A stretch of DNA of 64,000 nt, from the IMG/VR virus record IMGVR_UViG_3300035670_000050, positions 1 through 64,000 of that record. One strand, given 5' to 3'. A program made the translations under genes and the position numbers. Positions within the stretch are counted from its first letter, which is position 1. Every line of letters begins with the position of its first letter. The notes beneath the pieces are model-generated. The model saw only the letters and a program-made list of their open reading frames with translations, searched no databases and was not told where the DNA came from. The stretch comes from a virus. This document shows positions 59,701 to 64,000 of this stretch, in pieces.

Positions 59701-62700
59701 TAGGTCAGACACATATTCAACAAGATTATCTAATTAAAAATCCAAATGAATCTCAATCTTTGTTTGTGTCAGATGTTTTAGAAATAGTAGAGATTAGAGA
59801 TTTTCTTGGGCAATCTATTAGTCAAGCTAATTTGGCATCGTCAGTTGATGTAACTACAAAATACACATTAGACAATGGTCAAAGAGATTCTTATTATGAT
59901 CATGCTTCTATTCGTTTAAAACCTTCAGCACGACCACCAGTTGGGCCAATAGTTGTTTTCTATAATAGATTTAAATCTTCTGGTTCTGGTTTCTTTACTG
60001 TAGACTCTTACAATGAAATTGATTATGGTAGAATACCTTCTTATGTATCTCCAAGAACAAATAATGCATTTCTATTAAGAGACTGTTTAGACTTTAGACC
60101 TGTTCGTTTTGATGCAATTACTGGTTCTGGTAATAATGTGTTTTTTGATGTTGAACCAAGTTCTACTGGTCCAAAAATTCCATTCACAAACGATGATTTC
60201 ATAGTAGACTATTCATACTTTTTACCAAGAATAGACAGAGTTGTTTTAGATAAAAACAAAAAATTTGAAGTGATACAAGGTGTTTCATCTCTTTCTCCAG
60301 CTGTACCAAATGATACTGATACATCAATGACTTTGTATATTTTGAGATATCAACCTTATGTTTCTAATCCATCACAAGTACAAGTTCAATATGTAAATAA
60401 TAAACGATATACTATGCGTGATATTGGTTCTCTAGAAAAACGAATAGAGAATTTAGAGTATTATACTTCATTGTCATTATTAGAACAAGAAACTGTAACA
60501 AAACAAGACTTAACAATTATTGATTCTGAAAATATTCCTAGATTTAAAAATGGTATATTAGTTGACCCATTTACTGGCTCTTCTGTTGCTGATGTTACAG
60601 ATATAGATTATAAAGCATCTATTGATGGTAGAAATAAAGAATTAAGACCATCTTTCAAAATTTATAATTACTCTTTAAAATTTGATACTGCTAATTCTAC
60701 TGGTTATTTACAAAATGGTGCTTTAGTTACATCTCAAGCTTCAAGTGTAATATTAATAGACCAACCTAAAGCTTCTAGATTCATTAATGTCAATCCATTC
60801 AACATTACTAATTTCTTAGGTAAAATTACTTTAAATCCTTCTAGTGACATTTGGTATGATATAAATCAAAAAGCAGATGTATTAGTCAATTTGACTGGTG
60901 ACAGAGATGCTTGGGAATTACTTGCTGCATCTGCAAACGAACTTCTTGCTTCAGAAGCAGATTGGGGTAGTTGGCAAGTTATTGGTACTGGTGAAGCAAG
61001 AAATGGTAGTTTTGATGTACAAAATAATAGATCAGCAGATTGGCAAAATCTAAATGCTGGTGTTGGTGGAGCAAACGATATTGTTCGTCATACTACTCAA
61101 ACAGTAGATCAGAGCCAACGCAGATTTGGTACAGCAAATCAAATTATCCCAGAGACAATAACTCAATCTTTAGGTAATAGAATTGTAGATTCTACGATCA
61201 TACCTTACATGAGAAGTAAAAATATTCTTTTCATTGGAACAGATTTTAAACCAAATTCTACAGTTTATCCATTCTTTGATAATATTTCAGTTAGAGAAAA
61301 TGTTGGTAATCGTACTAATAAATTTTTCTTGAATACCAATAATGTTGAATTGAGAGTAAACTTAGATGACCCAGAAACAATAACAATTAAAGATGGCTCT
61401 ACAGTAGTTGGTACTGCTTTTGTTGTACATGCATCTAATAATATAATTTATGTAACTAATGTTGTTCCAACACAATCATTTACCAACTCTAGCACATCAT
61501 TCACAATTGAAGGTCAAAGCACTGGTAAAATTTATCAAGTTACTGGTTACGAACATAACGGAGCTGCATCTCAAGGTGCTACATCTAATTCTATTACACT
61601 TAGACAAGATGCTGCTGGAGCTATTAATTCTAGTACATTTGTTGGTAAAGAAATACGAATTGTACAAGGAACTGGAGTAGGACAAGTACGAACAATAACA
61701 AATTATAACTCAACCACTAGAGTTGCAACAGTAAATTCAAATTGGACAACTTTACCATATAACTCTGATCCTAATAATCCATCAATTTATTCTATTGGTG
61801 ATATGAAAGTTGACGCTTATGGTTCTGTTGCCGGAATATTTACAATTCCAGAAGGTAAATTTAGAACTGGTGAGAAACTGTTCAGATTAATGGATAGTCC
61901 AAGTGGTGATTTGTCATCATCTTCTACAAGTGGAGATGCATCATTTTTTGCTCAAGGTCAATTAAATACTGTAGAAGAAACGATTGTTTCTACTAGAGTA
62001 CCACAAATTCAAAGAACTAATGTACAAGATGATAGAGTTGTGCCAGTAACAACAACTACTAGTCGTGCAGTTGTATGGACAGACCCATTAGCACAAACTT
62101 TCTTAGTGAGTCCAGTTCAATTTCCACAGGGAATTTTCTTGAATAAAATTCGTGTTTGCTTTAAATCAAAAGATGATAGTATCCCAGTAACATTACAAAT
62201 AAGACCTGCTGTAAATGGATATCCATCAAGCTCTGTTATATATCCATTTGGAACAGTAACATTGACTCCAGATAAAGTTAAAGTTACTGACACACCAAGT
62301 TTAGATGATCCAACAAAATACACAGATTTTATTTTCAATTCACCACTATACATGCAACCTGGTGAACACTGCTTTGTTCTTTTGGCAAATTCTAACAAGT
62401 ATGAAATTTATAGTGCTGAGATTGGTAAAACAGATTTAACAACAAATCGTTTAATATCTGAACAACCATATGGTGGTTCACTATTCTTATCTCAGAATGG
62501 TTCAACATGGACAGCAGATCAAAACTCTGATATGATGTTTAGACTGTTTAGATATACTTTCTCTACAAGTCCAGTAAACGCACAATTCTTAGTAGATTTT
62601 CCAGAAACATCAGCCGTTCCTTACGATCTCACGCATTTGATTACCGCAGATGTCACAATGGGTAATACAGCATTAAAGTATGAGTTTAACTCCGAAACAT

Positions 62701-64000
62701 TAACTGGTGATTATGTTGGCTACAAAGCAATCAATCCATTCAGTGATTATGATATGAATGATGGTGGTGGAACTAGACAATTATCTGTAGAAAAAGGTGA
62801 TGCATCATTTATATTAAGTGCTCAATTACAATCATCAAACCCAGACATTTCTCCTTTTATTGATATTTCTAGAATGGGTTTCTTGGCAGTACACAATCAA
62901 ATTAATGATTTAGGGCTGTCAAATAATAACATCGTCATATTAAATGGTGGTACTGGCATAGTTGGTCCTGAAGATGTTACTATAACAATTAGTGGTGGAA
63001 ATGGTAGTGGTGCAACCGCTGAAGCAAATGTTGTTAATGGTTCAATAGATGCAATTAATATTGTTGATGCTGGTTCTGGTTACACTACAACACCAACGAT
63101 AAACATATCTTTGGCCAGTGGTTCTGGTGCTCAAGCAATAATTTTAGGTGAAACAAGTAAACGAGGTGGGCCAGCAAAAGCAAGATACATAACTAGAAGA
63201 GTCACACTAAACGATGGATTTGATTCCAGTGACTTGCGTGTTTATCTCAATGTGTATAAACCGGCACAGTCTGAAGTATATGTTTATGCTAAAATGTTGT
63301 CTGCATCTGACCCAAGTATTTTTGAAGATGTAGAATGGCAATTAATGACCCCAATTACAAGTACAAACTTTGTATCAACTAATAAGAATGATTTTAGAGA
63401 AATGATTTATGCTCCAGGTACAAATGGTGTTGCAAGTAATTCAATAACATACACTTCAAACAACATTACATACAATACATTTAAAACTTTTGCAATTAAG
63501 ATTGTTATGGCAAGTAATGATTCTGTAAATGTGCCAAGAATTAAAGAACTTCGTGCAATCGCATTACCTGGAGGTTAATCATGTCAACTTTAGTGAAGAT
63601 AAAGGATAACAGAGGTTTAGTCAGAGATATTCATTCTAAGGCTGTTTTGAGTACAGATAAAAATGGGTTAAATGAATATCTTATGAAGAAAGAATTAAGT
63701 AGAAAACAAAACGAAGAAAAAGAAGAAATGAAATTAAGAATGGAACAGATGGAAAAAGATATGCAGATAATCAAATCTTTGTTATTAGATATCGCAGAGG
63801 TAAAAAATAATGCCAATAGTTAATCAGATAAATACATCAAATACTTTTTTAGATTGGTTGACAACCACACAATCATTAGTAGACCTTGCGAACAATACTA
63901 TTTTTTATGTAGATACTGCTCCTACTAGTCCTGTTGGTACAACTGGAGATATTAAAGGTTCAGTTTATTTGGCAAATAATTATCTATATTATTGTTCAGA

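Overview
The window is part of the genome of a large, AT-rich, T4-like contractile-tailed phage (Straboviridae/Kyanoviridae-like). T4-type landmarks seen in the sequence are a late-transcription coactivator (gp33), helicase loader (gp59) and ssDNA-binding protein (gp32) in T4 order, an RNase H of the T4 type, and a baseplate set resembling gp2/gp4/gp54/gp26/gp51/hub, gp48, gp53, gp27, gp5, gp25, gp6, gp7-position protein and gp8. No integrase, IS element or CRISPR array was seen. The host cannot be read directly. The phage tmRNA tag (ANDERFALAA), the two-piece tmRNA and boxA-like leaders suggest a proteobacterium, perhaps a betaproteobacterium; this is inference.

Layout. 1-3.1 kb: small early genes behind sigma70-like promoters, including an array of eight TAGAGTCTCAT repeats. 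3.1-7.0 kb: a 963-residue tail fibre ending in a glycine-rich adhesin, plus two fibre-assembly genes. 7.2-11.8 kb: a tRNA array which, with one more tRNA at 18.6 kb, covers all 20 amino acids. Parts of it are built unusually: tRNAs are separated by long hairpins that start at the CCA end of one tRNA and finish at the first bases of the next. 11.8-18.6 kb: a tightly overlapping sugar operon with ADP-heptose synthesis genes (adenylyltransferase, kinase, epimerase, cupin), GT2-methyltransferase fusions and a split GT9 heptosyltransferase-like enzyme. 18.7-31.6 kb: membrane proteins, a holin candidate, nucleotide and DNA metabolism (5'-nucleotidase, RNase H, MazG, RecB-like exonuclease), ClpP, heme oxygenase and many small unknown genes. 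31.6-31.96 kb: a circularly permuted tmRNA with its own promoter and terminator. 32-36.2 kb: SleB-type hydrolase, gp33, gp59, gp32. 36.2-40.8 kb: minus-strand tail and baseplate genes, with a likely -1 frameshift joining gp26 to gp51. 40.9-64 kb: plus-strand baseplate and fibre genes, unfinished at the right edge.

How it works together. Early transcription probably uses host sigma70 promoters (TTGACA/TATAAT). Five or six of these carry a palindrome TGTTGT-N6-ACAACA about 16 bp upstream of the -35 box, which looks like a shared regulator site. Structural genes are preceded by TATAAATA or CTAAATA boxes, consistent with T4-type late promoters acting with the gp33 coactivator. The near-complete tRNA set, tmRNA and boxA-like leaders indicate heavy investment in translation. 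The heptose/glycosyltransferase operon probably decorates a virion component, DNA or host surface glycan.
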